From the NCBI RefSeq assembly GCF_900199545.1, contig NZ_LT962671.1:1453753-1517752 (forward strand): 64,000 bases of DNA, read 5' to 3'. The stretch comes from Raoultibacter massiliensis. Its GTDB lineage: Bacteria > Actinomycetota > Coriobacteriia > Coriobacteriales > Eggerthellaceae. Positions 42,620 to 52,119 of this stretch are shown here, in pieces. The notes under the pieces were generated by a model. It worked only from the letters and a program-made list of their open reading frames with translations. It ran no database searches and was not told where the DNA came from. The translations under genes and the position numbers were made by a program. How positions within the stretch are numbered: the first letter of the stretch is position 1; each line of letters starts with the position of its first letter.

Positions 42620-43936
42620 CTATCCTTCGGAGACGCTGAACCCGAAGCCGTTGCGGCCCGCCTCTTTGACGCTGTAGAGCGCCCTGTCGGCTTCAGCATA
42701 CAGCTCGTCGTAGGTTTTATCGCCGCCCACGCTCGAGCTCATGCCTATGCTGCAGGTCACACCGACTTCGGCCATGCCGTCCATAGCCGTAACCGCCCGG
42801 CAGATGCGGGATGCGATCGCCTCGGCCTCCTCAGTGCTCGACAGGTTCCTCATATACAGGCAGAACTCATCGCCGCCCAAACGGCCGACAATGTCGTCGT
42901 CGCGCAGAACGCTTCGCACCACAGCCATGCCCTCGGAAAGGACGCGGTCGCCGAGCGGGTGGCCGAACGTATCGTTGATCTCTTTGAAGTGGTCGAAATC
43001 AAGCATCATGAACACCGATATCTCGTCCTTCTGGATGCTCTTCTGCCGATCGGTTACGAGCGCATAGACGGCACCTTGGTTGTAGACGCCCGTCAGGTCG
43101 TCCGTCCTCGCGCTCTTTTCAAGCGCTTCCTCGCGCTTCTTGCGCTCGTCGATATCGGTAATGCGGCAGAGAACTTTGCGCGGCGACCCGTCGCCCGCCA
43201 AAATTCGCTTGCCGCCGATCGAGAACCACGCCATCGAGCCGTCTTTCCGTGGGAGCCTTCGCTCCACGGAGAAATCGTCGCCGCCCTCCCGAAACAGCCG
43301 GTACAGCTCGCGAAACACCGTCGAATCAGCATCGTCGGCCGGGTCGAACAGAAAATCGCTGTAATGCTCGATGCGGGAATCGCCGTCGTAATAGGACGGA
43401 AACTCGCCGAGCAGCAGCAACTCGTCATCAACGTAGTCGTACTCCACGAACATCTCGCCGGTAAGCGCCATAAGCGCTTCATGGCGTTTGAGCTCGATGC
43501 TGAGCCGCTCGCTCGTCTCGACGATATCGGTGATGTCGGTATAGAACAAATACATGATCGGGTAGGTGTCCTGGTAGAGTTCATCGATGAGCAGACCGTT
43601 CGTCTTCACCCAGATCAACCGTCCGTCGGTATGCTTCAAACGATACGTAACGCTGAACGGCTCGTTACGCTCGATGGCCTGCGCGATAGCGGCCTGAAGC
43701 TTCGGATAGTCCTCTTCGTAGATGTAGAGGCTGCTGTCGAAACCCTGCGATTCGACCAACCCGCGATCTGCGCCCACCAGATCGGCAAGACCCCAGTTGT
43801 AATAGAGAATCGAGAACTCGTCGTTGCACGCGAATTTCCCGATGCCATCCGCGACGAGATCGAATACGCTTTCAAGCTCGCGGTCCTTCGCCTCAACCAG
43901 GCGGTTGAGCAACTCGAACTCGTCGTCAGTAGCCAT
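42620..43936 (-). CDS. PAS-domain diguanylate cyclase (GGDEF)
   Basis: A 438-residue soluble protein. ATG at 43936 follows GGAGGG. The N-terminal half has two PAS-like regions (about 10-140 and 150-270; YRLKHTDGRLIWVKTNG is a PAC segment), and the C-terminal 165 residues form a GGDEF domain with the intact site RLGGDEF and the metal-site pattern MLDFDHFKEINDTFGH. It should make cyclic di-GMP in response to a cytoplasmic signal. An RxxD inhibitory site is not evident. No EAL or PilZ protein is in the window. Confidence 0.9.
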   Translation of the reverse strand: MATDDEFELLNRLVEAKDRELESVFDLVADGIGKFACNDEFSILYYNWGLADLVGADRGLVESQGFDSSLYIYEEDYPKLQAAIAQAIERNEPFSVTYRLKHTDGRLIWVKTNGLLIDELYQDTYPIMYLFYTDITDIVETSERLSIELKRHEALMALTGEMFVEYDYVDDELLLLGEFPSYYDGDSRIEHYSDFLFDPADDADSTVFRELYRLFREGGDDFSVERRLPRKDGSMAWFSIGGKRILAGDGSPRKVLCRITDIDERKKREEALEKSARTDDLTGVYNQGAVYALVTDRQKSIQKDEISVFMMLDFDHFKEINDTFGHPLGDRVLSEGMAVVRSVLRDDDIVGRLGGDEFCLYMRNLSSTEEAEAIASRICRAVTAMDGMAEVGVTCSIGMSSSVGGDKTYDELYAEADRALYSVKEAGRNGFGFSVSEG

Positions 43937-44071
43937 ACGTCCCTCCGTCGCCGTAAAACCGATGCTCGAAATTATAACCCCATCGATCAAGTTTTATCGG
44001 CAGGAAGCGAATTTACCCAGATAGATCACTGCGCTTAAACCTGCGGCGAACGCGAACCTCGGCGAAAACGG

Positions 44072-45448
44072 CTACGCTTTCGCCGAGGCCTCGACTCCTG
44101 CACCCGTTCGCGCGCCGCCGTCTGCGGAGGCAGCGCGGGCATCTTCCGCTTGCTCACGCTCGAGCACGAGCTGCATGGCGGCGATGGCGCATTCTATCTG
44201 GCCGTCGTCGGGTTCGTTGGTGGTGAGGTACTGCATCTGCATGCCGGGCCAGAGTATCACCTTCACAAGCGGGTTGTCTGGATGGCTTCCCGCCCACTTT
44301 ACCGTGATCTCGTAGGAGATGCCGGCGATCACGGGCATGAGCAGGATGCGGACGAAAATGACGAGCACGAGCTTCGGCGCCCCATCGGACACGCCGAGCG
44401 CCTCGATGAGCGCGTTCAAGGGGGTGATCGTGTACACGATGATCGCGATGACCATGACCATGATGAGAAACGCAGTACCGCAGCGCACGTGCAAACGGGG
44501 GAAGCTCCGCGCGTTTTCGGGAGTGAGCGCAAGCCCGTGCTCGTAGCAGTGGATGGTCTTGTGCTCGGCCCCGTGGTATCCGAACATGCGCTTGATCTCG
44601 CCCATACGCCCGATCAGCCAGATGTAGAACACGAACACCGCCACGCGCAGAAGGCCGTCGACGATGTTCCACAGAAGCGTGTTCTGATCGTATTCTCCCA
44701 CGATGAGGTTCGTGATGAACGCAGGCGCCACGATGAACAGCACGACGCCGAGCACCAGGCCGAGCACCATGGAGATCGCCATCTCCTTCTTACCGAATTC
44801 GACCTCCTCGTCCATGAACGATTTCTTCTGCTTGCCTTCGGGCTGTTCGAACTCTCCTTCGAGCAGCGCCTCCTCGGCGACCGCCAGCCGCTCGGCGCGT
44901 TCGGCATGCTCGCGCGCAGACGCCTCGAGGCTTTCGACCTTGAGCTCGGTCTGGGCGCCCAGTGCGTCGATCATCGTTTCAGGGCGACCGAAATCGTCTT
45001 TCCATGAGAACGGCTTCCCATCGCCTTCGACGGGCACGGCATCGGGCAGGATCGCTTCGACATCGGTTTTCGCAGAGGGCTCCTCGGCAGCCGCAGCACC
45101 GACCACGGCGGCTTCGACGCCGTCTTTCGCACCGTCCTTCTCGTCCGCCTCTTCGGCGAACGCATGGAGCGCGGCGATCTCGAGCGCCTTGTACCCGAGC
45201 ACGAGCGATTCGACGAGCGCCCGACAACCGCGCACAAGCGGCCAGTACATCCAGCCGTTCCTGTCTTTGCCCGAATTGAGGTCGTGCTCTTCGGTGTAGA
45301 TCGAACCCGAGGGCTCGCGCACGGCAACCGACCAGTTGTACTTGCCGCGCATCATGATGCCCTCGATGAGCGCCTGGCCGCCTACGTGCGTTTTGAGCGC
45401 GCCGTCTTCCTTGAATGCGCGCGAAAGGTCGCTCTTTTTCTCGGCCAT
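44072..45448 (-). CDS. DUF1385 family membrane protein with a large insertion
   Basis: A 458-residue protein. Family marks are GGQALIEGIMMRG at the start, the central FGYHGAEHKTIHCYE block with its conserved histidines, and the C-terminal PGMQMQYLTTNEP. Members are usually near 300 residues; the extra length comes from a 110-residue acidic, Ala/Glu-rich insertion between about residues 95 and 210. Four or five membrane helices follow. It lies one base from thyX. The function of the family is unknown. Confidence 0.85.
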   Translation of the reverse strand: MAEKKSDLSRAFKEDGALKTHVGGQALIEGIMMRGKYNWSVAVREPSGSIYTEEHDLNSGKDRNGWMYWPLVRGCRALVESLVLGYKALEIAALHAFAEEADEKDGAKDGVEAAVVGAAAAEEPSAKTDVEAILPDAVPVEGDGKPFSWKDDFGRPETMIDALGAQTELKVESLEASAREHAERAERLAVAEEALLEGEFEQPEGKQKKSFMDEEVEFGKKEMAISMVLGLVLGVVLFIVAPAFITNLIVGEYDQNTLLWNIVDGLLRVAVFVFYIWLIGRMGEIKRMFGYHGAEHKTIHCYEHGLALTPENARSFPRLHVRCGTAFLIMVMVIAIIVYTITPLNALIEALGVSDGAPKLVLVIFVRILLMPVIAGISYEITVKWAGSHPDNPLVKVILWPGMQMQYLTTNEPDDGQIECAIAAMQLVLEREQAEDARAASADGGARTGAGVEASAKA

Positions 45449-45449
45449 G

Positions 45450-46130
45450 CTATCCCCTCTTCACACGCGGAAACGGGTTTCCGCATGTCATCTTGCCTTC
45501 GGGACATGCACCGCGGATACAGGGCGCACCCGCATCCATGAAGATGTAGGGAGCAGTGGGTTTCGCAAGCTCGAGCATGCGATCGGCCATTGCGCGGATC
45601 TCCCACTGCGCGCGGTTGCAGCAGCGCAGCCCGAAGAAGTGCAGCAGCTCGCGCACGTTCATAGTGATGACGATCTTGGTTTCGGCCGCGTTGGGCAGCA
45701 GATAGCGCGCGTCTTCCGCAGGAACGCCCGCATCGAGCAGCTTCGCGTAAGCGGACAGCGCAGCATCGATGGCCTCATCGAAGACGCGCTCGGTTTCGGG
45801 GTTTGCAGCCACGGTTTCCGGCTTGACGACCGAAAGGCCCTCGGTGTATTTCACGTAGCGTTGGCTTTGCTGGTTGAAGCTCGCGATGCGGTGGCGCACG
45901 AGCTGATGGGTAAGCGCTCGCGACACGCCGTCGACGGCGAACGTGTAGCTCGCATGCTCGAGCGTCGAGAAATGGCCGCTCTCCATGATCGTCGAAAGCA
46001 CGCTTTGCACCCGATCTTCGGGCATGGTTTCCATGAGCTCGGAAGCGCCCACCGGCGCATAGCAGAGCCGCGCCGCTGTGGCGATGGCACGTTCGGGATC
46101 GGGGGTATGGTAGAGAAGCTCGACTTGCAT
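45450..46130 (-). CDS. thyX: Flavin-dependent thymidylate synthase
   Basis: A 226-residue FAD- and folate-dependent enzyme that methylates dUMP to dTMP. The ThyX signature RHR-x2-S-x4-S-x-R is present as RHRIASFNQQSQR. The CCNRAQWEIR motif near the C-terminus and ALTHQLVRH around the active site also fit. The end is extended by a CIRGACPEGKMTCG cysteine cluster seen in several anaerobe ThyX proteins. No thyA or folA appears in the window. Confidence 0.93.
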   Translation of the reverse strand: MQVELLYHTPDPERAIATAARLCYAPVGASELMETMPEDRVQSVLSTIMESGHFSTLEHASYTFAVDGVSRALTHQLVRHRIASFNQQSQRYVKYTEGLSVVKPETVAANPETERVFDEAIDAALSAYAKLLDAGVPAEDARYLLPNAAETKIVITMNVRELLHFFGLRCCNRAQWEIRAMADRMLELAKPTAPYIFMDAGAPCIRGACPEGKMTCGNPFPRVKRG

Positions 46131-46246
46131 TAGCGCGTACGCTCCTTATCGGATCAAAAGATTGTTCGGCCCTTGAATGCGAACCGAATCGCGGTTTGCT
46201 AGTATAGTACTTGAACTTGGATGCTTCGAACGGCGAAAGGGACCCC

Positions 46247-47140
46247 ATGACGCAAAACTTCACACCTCTGCTTTCTGCGACCGACTGGAACGAAGAATGG
46301 AAGCGCCTGCAAATCGCCCGCCGAAAGGCAGACAACTCGGAGTATTGGGATAAAAGATCCAAGACGTTTTCCACCAAAGACGCCCCGAACGCCTACGTCG
46401 ACCGCTTCCTCGAGCTCGCGCGCATCGAGCCCGGCGAAACGGTATTCGACATGGGATGCGGCACCGGAGCCCTGTCGGTACCCCTCGGCGAAGAGGGCCA
46501 CAAGGTGGTCGCGGCTGACTTCTCGCAGGGAATGCTCGACGCCATGGAGGCGGAGCTGCGCGAAAAGGGAGTGACTACCGTCTTTCCGAAACTCATGAGC
46601 TGGGAAGACGATTGGGAGGCCCATGGAGTTCACGAAGGCATGACCGACGTGGCCCTCGCATCGCGTTCGATCGCGGTATCCGACATGAAAGCCGCGCTCA
46701 TGCGCCTGACCTCGGTTGCCCGCCGCCGCGTGTGCATCACCCTCTCAACGGGTTCGTCGCCGCGCATGGACGAGCGCATACTTGCCGATATCGGCGTGAA
46801 GAACCAGTTCGGGAACGATTTCCTCTATGCATTCAACATTCTCGTCGGCGAGGGCATCATGCCCGAAGTGGCCTATATCAAAAGCACGCGTTCCGATACG
46901 TTCGATAGCGTCGATGAGGCCTACGACGATTTTTCGCGCATGACGCTCGATGCCATGGCCGACAAGGAGTCGCCCGAAGCAGCCGCGGCGCTCGACCGCC
47001 TGCGCACCTGGACCGATGCGCACCTCGTCGCCAACCCCGATGCGGGCAATCCCGACAAGAAGGGTCTGCCGCAAAAAGCGTTCAAGCTCGATTACCCACG
47101 TATCGTCACCTGGGCGTTCTTGGCGTGGGACGCGCGCTAG
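46247..47140 (+). CDS. Class I SAM-dependent methyltransferase
   Basis: A 297-residue enzyme. ATG at 46247 follows GAAAGGG; an upstream TTG lacks a site. The SAM-binding loop is VFDMGCGTGALS, followed by VVAADFSQGMLDAME (ribose-binding acid). After the Rossmann part lies a helical cap with many charged residues, without a known specificity domain. Anaerobe homologues of this length are often annotated only as methyltransferases. It stands alone on the plus strand, with a hairpin terminator downstream. Confidence 0.85.
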   Translation: MTQNFTPLLSATDWNEEWKRLQIARRKADNSEYWDKRSKTFSTKDAPNAYVDRFLELARIEPGETVFDMGCGTGALSVPLGEEGHKVVAADFSQGMLDAMEAELREKGVTTVFPKLMSWEDDWEAHGVHEGMTDVALASRSIAVSDMKAALMRLTSVARRRVCITLSTGSSPRMDERILADIGVKNQFGNDFLYAFNILVGEGIMPEVAYIKSTRSDTFDSVDEAYDDFSRMTLDAMADKESPEAAAALDRLRTWTDAHLVANPDAGNPDKKGLPQKAFKLDYPRIVTWAFLAWDAR

Positions 47141-47185
47141 GAACTACCGCACGCGCAGCGCGCATTCGGACGTTACGGCAAAAAG

Positions 47186-47219
47186 AAGCCCTGGCGCACG
47201 GCTTGGTTTGCCAGGGCTT
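47186..47219. terminator. Bidirectional terminator between convergent genes
   Basis: Arms 47186-47195 and 47210-47219 pair over ten bases with a 14-base loop. On the minus strand the stem is followed by CTTTTTG, a good T-tract serving the rubredoxin-fusion gene; on the plus strand it is followed by TCCGTTT, a weaker tail serving the methyltransferase gene. Confidence 0.75.
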
Positions 47220-47249
47220 TCCGTTTCCGAATCTTCGAGAGACAGACGC

Positions 47250-48002
47250 CTACAGCTCTATGCGCTCGAACATCTCCTTGCCGACGCCGCAAATCGGGCA
47301 GGTGAAATCGTCGGGAAGCTCGTCTACCTCTTCGACATGGCCGCAGACGGTGCATCGCCAGCCGTAGCGGACGCCCTCCCGCTTCGCCGTCGATGCATCG
47401 ACGGCCGAAAAAGAACCCGCGCCATCGCTCTGCGAGGCAGCCGATCCCGACCCGCTGTTCGCGCCGTCGCCTTCCACCGCAGCACCCCCGACGCGGTCCG
47501 CAATGAAGCTCGAGGCCTTCGGCGGGGTCTTGCCGCCCTTGACGGCGTGGTAGTACGCATACGTCATGGGCTCCTCGTCGGAAAGAACCTCAGCTTCGAC
47601 TACGGTTCCGATGAACAGCATATGCGTGCCGAGGTCGACCGAATCGGTCACTTTGACGGAAAAGCGCGCCACCGCCTGCTCGGCAACGTACGGGCACCCG
47701 AAGCCGTCGGTACGCACGGAAAACGGTTCGAACTTATCGACATCGCGGCTGCAGAAGAAGCCGAACTTGCCGATCAGCTCCATCGAGGCGCTCTGCGCTA
47801 GGCTGACCGCCGTGTACGCGCCGGATCGTTCGATGATCGAAGCTGTATGGTTTTCCTTGTTCACTGCCACGCTCACCTGCAAGGGATCCGATGTAACCTG
47901 TGCAAACGTATTCACCGTGCATCCGGCCGATTCCTCCTCGGCACGCGAGGAGACGAGATAGAGTCCGTAGGAGATGCTGCGAAACGCGTCGATGTCGATC
48001 AT
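47250..48002 (-). CDS. Flavin reductase-rubredoxin fusion (high-molecular-weight rubredoxin)
   Basis: A 250-residue fusion. ATG at 48002 follows AAAGGA. Residues 1-160 are a flavin-reductase/FMN-binding split-barrel domain (CTVNTFAQVTSDP, then NKENHTASII); a Ser/Ala/Gly linker of about 40 residues follows; the last 45 residues are a rubredoxin with CTVC and CPIC knuckles. The same layout as Moorella Hrb suggests an electron donor from NAD(P)H to a flavodiiron protein that reduces NO or O2. No flavodiiron gene is in the window. Desulfoferrodoxin at 52763-53143 belongs to the same oxygen-defence theme. Confidence 0.88.
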   Translation of the reverse strand: MIDIDAFRSISYGLYLVSSRAEEESAGCTVNTFAQVTSDPLQVSVAVNKENHTASIIERSGAYTAVSLAQSASMELIGKFGFFCSRDVDKFEPFSVRTDGFGCPYVAEQAVARFSVKVTDSVDLGTHMLFIGTVVEAEVLSDEEPMTYAYYHAVKGGKTPPKASSFIADRVGGAAVEGDGANSGSGSAASQSDGAGSFSAVDASTAKREGVRYGWRCTVCGHVEEVDELPDDFTCPICGVGKEMFERIEL

Positions 48003-48013
48003 TGTCGGTCCTT

Positions 48014-48712
48014 TCAGTTGTCTTCGAACAGGTAATCCATGATTGCGTCGATATGGAGCTCGACGGTATCGAACAGAAAAACAGGTGCAAGCGCATCGGC
48101 GTACATGAGGGGCAGCTCGGTGCATCCCAAAACGGCCGCCTCGATGCCCGATTCTCTTCTCATCTTCTCGAGCACGGCATCGATCTCGCGTCTCGATTCT
48201 TCGAGGATCACTCCGAACTCCAGCTCGTCGGCTATGATCGCATCGATTCGCTCAAGATCGCGCCCCTCGGGCGATACCGCCTCTATGCCGCGGCGCGCGA
48301 ACGCCTCTTTAAAGTACGGATGACCCATCGCGAAACCGGTTCCCAGCCAGGCTACTCTGCCGAACCCCCGCGAGGCGACGGCGCGGCACGTTGTTTCGAC
48401 GATGCTGATAAGGGGGATCTTCGCACGGCTCTGCAGCTCGTCGAATACCACATGGGGAGTGTTCGAGGCGAGGACGCCGACTTCGGCGCCCGCCGCCTCA
48501 AGGTTGCGAACCCCTTTGAGCAAGTAGTCGAGCAGCTTGTCGAACTCGCCCGCTTTGCAGTACCCGACCGCTTCGTACATGTCGAGCGCCTCGATTGTCA
48601 TCAGGGGAAACATCCCCGTTGCAAAACGGGCGTTGTACCGCATCGCGATCTGCTCGTAGTACAAAAGCGTCGATTCGGGACCCATTCCCCCGAGTATTCC
48701 GAGCTTCTTCAT
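48014..48712 (-). CDS. Aspartate/glutamate racemase family protein
   Basis: A 232-residue amino-acid racemase with GILGGMGPESTLLYY at the start. Two catalytic cysteines are expected: the second is present in VLGCTELPL, but the first, normally in a CNTxH motif, is replaced by serine in ASNTPH. Such single-cysteine members can act as racemases with other partners, as isomerases, or have lost racemization. The gene ends 11 bases before the flavin-reductase fusion and may share its transcript. Confidence 0.85.
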   Translation of the reverse strand: MKKLGILGGMGPESTLLYYEQIAMRYNARFATGMFPLMTIEALDMYEAVGYCKAGEFDKLLDYLLKGVRNLEAAGAEVGVLASNTPHVVFDELQSRAKIPLISIVETTCRAVASRGFGRVAWLGTGFAMGHPYFKEAFARRGIEAVSPEGRDLERIDAIIADELEFGVILEESRREIDAVLEKMRRESGIEAAVLGCTELPLMYADALAPVFLFDTVELHIDAIMDYLFEDN

Positions 48713-48934
48713 CGCCGCACACCCCTAACCGTAAGCAAACTGCCTCGTATTCTAGCATGCGATTGTCCGCAAACGCCGTCGGCAAGCCTCCCATCTGCTC
48801 GTTTACCATACATGAAGAAATGGTGTCTTTATGGTGATCGGCGGATCCCGCGGTGCAAGCGCAACGTTTCGCTAAAGTACCTCCCTTGTAATCCCCTAAT
48901 CGGGTCGCGTTCTCTGAACAGGAGGAGATGTTCT

Positions 48935-50209
48935 GTGAACATGAACCGGTGGCTCGTCCAACCGCAAAAATATCTCGGACCCTTCGGGCTTGTCGCCCTG
49001 CTCGTCGTCACGAGCCTCGTGACGCCTCTTTCCCTCGATATGTACACGCCCGCTGTGCCCCACATGACCGAGTACTTCGAAACCGATGCGGGCACCGTCA
49101 ACCTGACGCTTGCAGGCTATTACCTCTTCTTCGCAATCGGGCTGCTCGTATTCGGGCCGACGAGCGATCGCTACGGCCGCAAACCCGTGCTTCTCGCAGG
49201 CATGCTCGCCTATACGGCGGCAAGCGCACTGTGCGCGACGGCGCCTGACATCTGGATGCTCATCGGCATGCGCGTCGTACAGGCGCTTGGGGCAGGAGCG
49301 GTCAGCGCCGTATCGACCGCCATCGTCAAAGATGCCATCATTCCCGAAAAACGCGAGGCGATACTATCCATAGTCCAGGTCATGTTCGTGGTTGGACCCG
49401 TGCTCGCACCGGTCGTAGGCGCCTTGATCTTGCAGGTCGCCGATTGGCACATGACGTTTTGGACGCTCTCGGGAATCGGACTCGTATGTGCGGTGTTATC
49501 CCTGCTCTACCGAGAAACGCTTCCAACGCAAGCACGCTACCAAGGCACGGTGTTCGGAAGCATCGCCCAGCTCGGCACCGTAGCGAAGAACAAGGGCTTC
49601 ACCTCGTTTCTGTGCATCGTAGGGCTGTACAATCTGCCGTTCATGGCCTACATCGCCGTGGGATCGTACATCTACATCACGTTCTTCGGCCTAAGCGAGC
49701 TCGAATACAGCTACTTCTTCGCAATCGCCGCCCTGCTCACTGCAATCGGGCCGCTCATCTGGCTCAAGGCATCGCGCTACGTCAGCGCGCGCCGGTTCAC
49801 GACCATCATCATCGTCATCGCCCTGGCTTCGGGAATAGCAATGATGATGGTTGGAGAGATATCGCCCTATCTTTTCTGCGCGACGTTTCTCGTTTTCGCC
49901 ATCATGGAAGCGTGCGTGCGGCCGTACAGCACGAACATCCTTTTATCCCAGCAGGAAGGCGACACGGGCGCCGCTTCATCGCTCATCAATTTCGCCCACA
50001 CGGCCATCGGATGTGCAGGGATGGTGCTTGCGGTGCTGCCCTGGCCGAATTACATCGTGGGCGTAGGGGCCATCATCGTGCTCTCGATGGCCGTCGCGGC
50101 CATCTCGTGGTTCGCGCTGCTGCGCTCGGGCATTCCGCTGATCGGGGTGAAAGACGCCGACCCGTCGGCCCCGGCGCATCCTGCGACAGCGGCAAAAGAC
50201 CGGCGGTGA
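48935..50209 (+). CDS. Bcr/CflA-family multidrug MFS exporter
   Basis: A 424-residue MFS protein. GTG at 48935 has AGGAGG 8 bases upstream; an ATG two codons later is possible. The family marker SLDMYTPAVPHM in helix 1, the inter-helix motif GPTSDRYGRKP and the drug/H+ antiporter RVVQALGAGAVSAV in helix 4 are clear. Members export bicyclomycin, chloramphenicol and other drugs by proton exchange. It is monocistronic on the plus strand. Confidence 0.9.
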   Translation: MNMNRWLVQPQKYLGPFGLVALLVVTSLVTPLSLDMYTPAVPHMTEYFETDAGTVNLTLAGYYLFFAIGLLVFGPTSDRYGRKPVLLAGMLAYTAASALCATAPDIWMLIGMRVVQALGAGAVSAVSTAIVKDAIIPEKREAILSIVQVMFVVGPVLAPVVGALILQVADWHMTFWTLSGIGLVCAVLSLLYRETLPTQARYQGTVFGSIAQLGTVAKNKGFTSFLCIVGLYNLPFMAYIAVGSYIYITFFGLSELEYSYFFAIAALLTAIGPLIWLKASRYVSARRFTTIIIVIALASGIAMMMVGEISPYLFCATFLVFAIMEACVRPYSTNILLSQQEGDTGAASSLINFAHTAIGCAGMVLAVLPWPNYIVGVGAIIVLSMAVAAISWFALLRSGIPLIGVKDADPSAPAHPATAAKDRR

Positions 50210-50216
50210 AACGCGG

Positions 50217-50945
50217 TCAGGAGCCGAGTCCGAAAGCGTTTCTGACCGCCCGTCTTCCCCTGCTGTCGGGTCCGATCACAACCTGCTCGCCCCACCTTGT
50301 CCCGAATCGATGCTCGGCATCGGGCACGAGCCAATCACGCACCACCGCAAGCGCATGAGGCATGCCCGGCTGCGGCCCATCATCGAGAACCCGCAGCGCG
50401 CAGACGAGCCCGCGCCCATGCTCCAATTCGAGACGTCCGATCTCGTCGACGACGAGCAGTTCGGAATTCCGAACGCCTTCGATGCGCTCGCGACGGCGAA
50501 GCTTATCGAAGTGCTCGTTTGCGCGGGCGAGGGCGTCGTCGTAGATAGCCCAACCAAGAGAGGCCTTATCGCTTTGAGAAGTCGCACGCAGCCCGATCCC
50601 TTCGTCACCGGGCAGCTGCGAGCGCCCTTCCGCGCACCCGCAAGCGCTTCCAGGAAGAAGGTCGCGACGGGTTGCGAAGCGAATGCGCTCGTTTTGCGGA
50701 AGCAGGACGTTGTCGATGCCGACCTTCTCGCGCACGCGGGAATCATCATCGCCCGCGCCATCGAAGCTGCGGGCTCCGCTTCCCGCCCGATCGGCGCCCG
50801 CCACTTCGGCATCGCGCGCAAGCCGCCACACACCGGGTGCGATCACGCCGCAACACGAGACGCCTTCGGCTGCAAGATCGCCGACAAGCTGCTCGAGCCA
50901 ACGGGTTTTCCCTATCTGTACGCCCCCGGTCAGGATAAAGAGCAT
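50217..50945 (-). CDS. THEP1-like P-loop nucleoside-triphosphatase
   Basis: A 242-residue protein. ATG at 50945 follows GAAAGGAA. The Walker A is GGVQIGKT (residues 7-14) and the Walker B is LLVVDEIGRLEL, the pattern of THEP1-type nucleotide kinases/NTPases. The family's signal includes a VRDWLVPDA end. The middle region is poorly conserved and Arg/Asp/Gly-rich. It is divergent from the DUF364 gene, with 106 bases between the starts. A cofactor-assembly or nucleotide-clearing role is inference. Confidence 0.82.
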   Translation of the reverse strand: MLFILTGGVQIGKTRWLEQLVGDLAAEGVSCCGVIAPGVWRLARDAEVAGADRAGSGARSFDGAGDDDSRVREKVGIDNVLLPQNERIRFATRRDLLPGSACGCAEGRSQLPGDEGIGLRATSQSDKASLGWAIYDDALARANEHFDKLRRRERIEGVRNSELLVVDEIGRLELEHGRGLVCALRVLDDGPQPGMPHALAVVRDWLVPDAEHRFGTRWGEQVVIGPDSRGRRAVRNAFGLGS

Positions 50946-51051
50946 CGAAGAGTTCCTTTCGCATCGCTTTCGGAGTATTATACTGCATTGGAGACAATCC
51001 ATGCGCCCTTTCAGGCGCTGACGCACGATGCGAAACGACAGGAGAGAACCG

Positions 51052-51900
51052 ATGGGATGCCCCGAAAAAGATTGCTGCGCCTCGAACCCGACCCAAACCG
51101 ACATCGCCTTTCCCAGCACCTACGACCACGCGACGCCCTGGAAGTTCTACAACCACCTGATTGCCCATATCCCCGACGACATCCACGTTACCGACTACTG
51201 CCTGGGTACGCACTGGTCCTATGTCGAAGCCGACTGCGGCATGGGCGTGAGCTTCACCTGCAAGGGAGGATCGCGGCGCTCCTTCACTTGCGATTTGCGG
51301 GGGATGCCCCTCAGAACCGTCGCCGAGCTTTCGAAATCATGGTGCTTCGAAGAGGCGTCGCTTGGGGTAGCCGCCCTCAACGCCTGGTATTCGCGCTCCG
51401 AGCTGCTCGACCCACTCGGCGCCGTCTACGACGAGGCCATCGAGTTGCCCGACGGCACCACGCATAAGATGGATGCCTTCGAGGTGTACCTTCCCGAAAT
51501 GGCGGGCAAGAAGGTTACCGTGATCGGACATTTCCCCAACGTCGAACGCCTCGGCGAAAGCGCCGAGCTCACCGTGCTCGAACGCAACTGCTCCCAGGCC
51601 CTCGACACCCCCGATCCGGCCTGCGAATACGTGCTCCCCTCGACAGACTATGCCTTCATCACCGGCGTGACCATAATCAACAAGACGGCGCCGAGGCTGC
51701 TCGATCTGACCGAAAACGCCACGACCGTTATGGTCGGACCGAGCGTCGTAGCCTCGCCCTTCCTGTTCGACTGGGGTGTCGAAGCCCTCGCGGGCAGCGT
51801 TGTCGCCGATCCCGAAAAGCTGCGGTTTGCAGTCATGTCCGGTGCAGGTAAGCTCTTCGGAGAAGCGCTGCGCATGATGACGGTGAAACGGACGAATTAG
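51052..51900 (+). CDS. DUF364/DUF4213 putative heavy-metal chelation protein
   Basis: A 282-residue protein. ATG at 51052 follows AGGAGAG. After a Cys-rich start (MGCPEKDCCAS) comes the DUF4213 N-terminal domain (YCLGTHWSYVEADCGMGVSF) and the DUF364 domain with VTVIGHFPNVERL and the late STDYAFITGVTIINKTAPRLL. This COG2014 group is structurally like enolase-N/Rossmann proteins and is thought to bind metal chelates. No transporter lies beside it; the THEP1-type NTPase is divergently encoded. Confidence 0.85.
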   Translation: MGCPEKDCCASNPTQTDIAFPSTYDHATPWKFYNHLIAHIPDDIHVTDYCLGTHWSYVEADCGMGVSFTCKGGSRRSFTCDLRGMPLRTVAELSKSWCFEEASLGVAALNAWYSRSELLDPLGAVYDEAIELPDGTTHKMDAFEVYLPEMAGKKVTVIGHFPNVERLGESAELTVLERNCSQALDTPDPACEYVLPSTDYAFITGVTIINKTAPRLLDLTENATTVMVGPSVVASPFLFDWGVEALAGSVVADPEKLRFAVMSGAGKLFGEALRMMTVKRTN

Positions 51901-52030
51901 AAAGACGGCTTGAGCGCAACGCGAGAAGCGCTGCGTGCACAATCCCCTCGCCTGCGAATTCGCGCCTAACGCAGGGGTTCTCGGAGCAAGCACGCAAAAA
52001 GACGGCTACCATGGGCACGCCCCTGAAACA

Positions 52031-52066
52031 GCGAGCGCCGACGGATTCCCGTCGGCGCTCGCTTTT
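52031..52066 (+). terminator. Rho-independent terminator after the DUF364 gene
   Basis: A perfect 12-base-pair stem (52031-52042 with 52051-52062), 8-base loop and TTTT tail on the plus strand. It lies 130 bases past the DUF364 stop and 54 bases beyond the rpmE stop on the other side. On the minus strand the tail is TGTTTC, so it may also serve rpmE. Confidence 0.75.
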
Positions 52067-52119
52067 ACACGCTCATGCTGCCACAGCCTGCGACTTGGGC
52101 AAACGCCCTCGAAGGGCTA

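Noticed and set aside
44058..44090. Hairpin at the end of the DUF1385 gene
   Set aside because: The stem overlaps the stop codon region and has no T-tract on either strand, so a terminator call is not supported.
47900..50209. 769-codon plus-strand frame
   Set aside because: Only the part from 48935 is the MFS exporter, with its own AGGAGG site. The upstream half is antisense to the racemase and flavin reductase genes.
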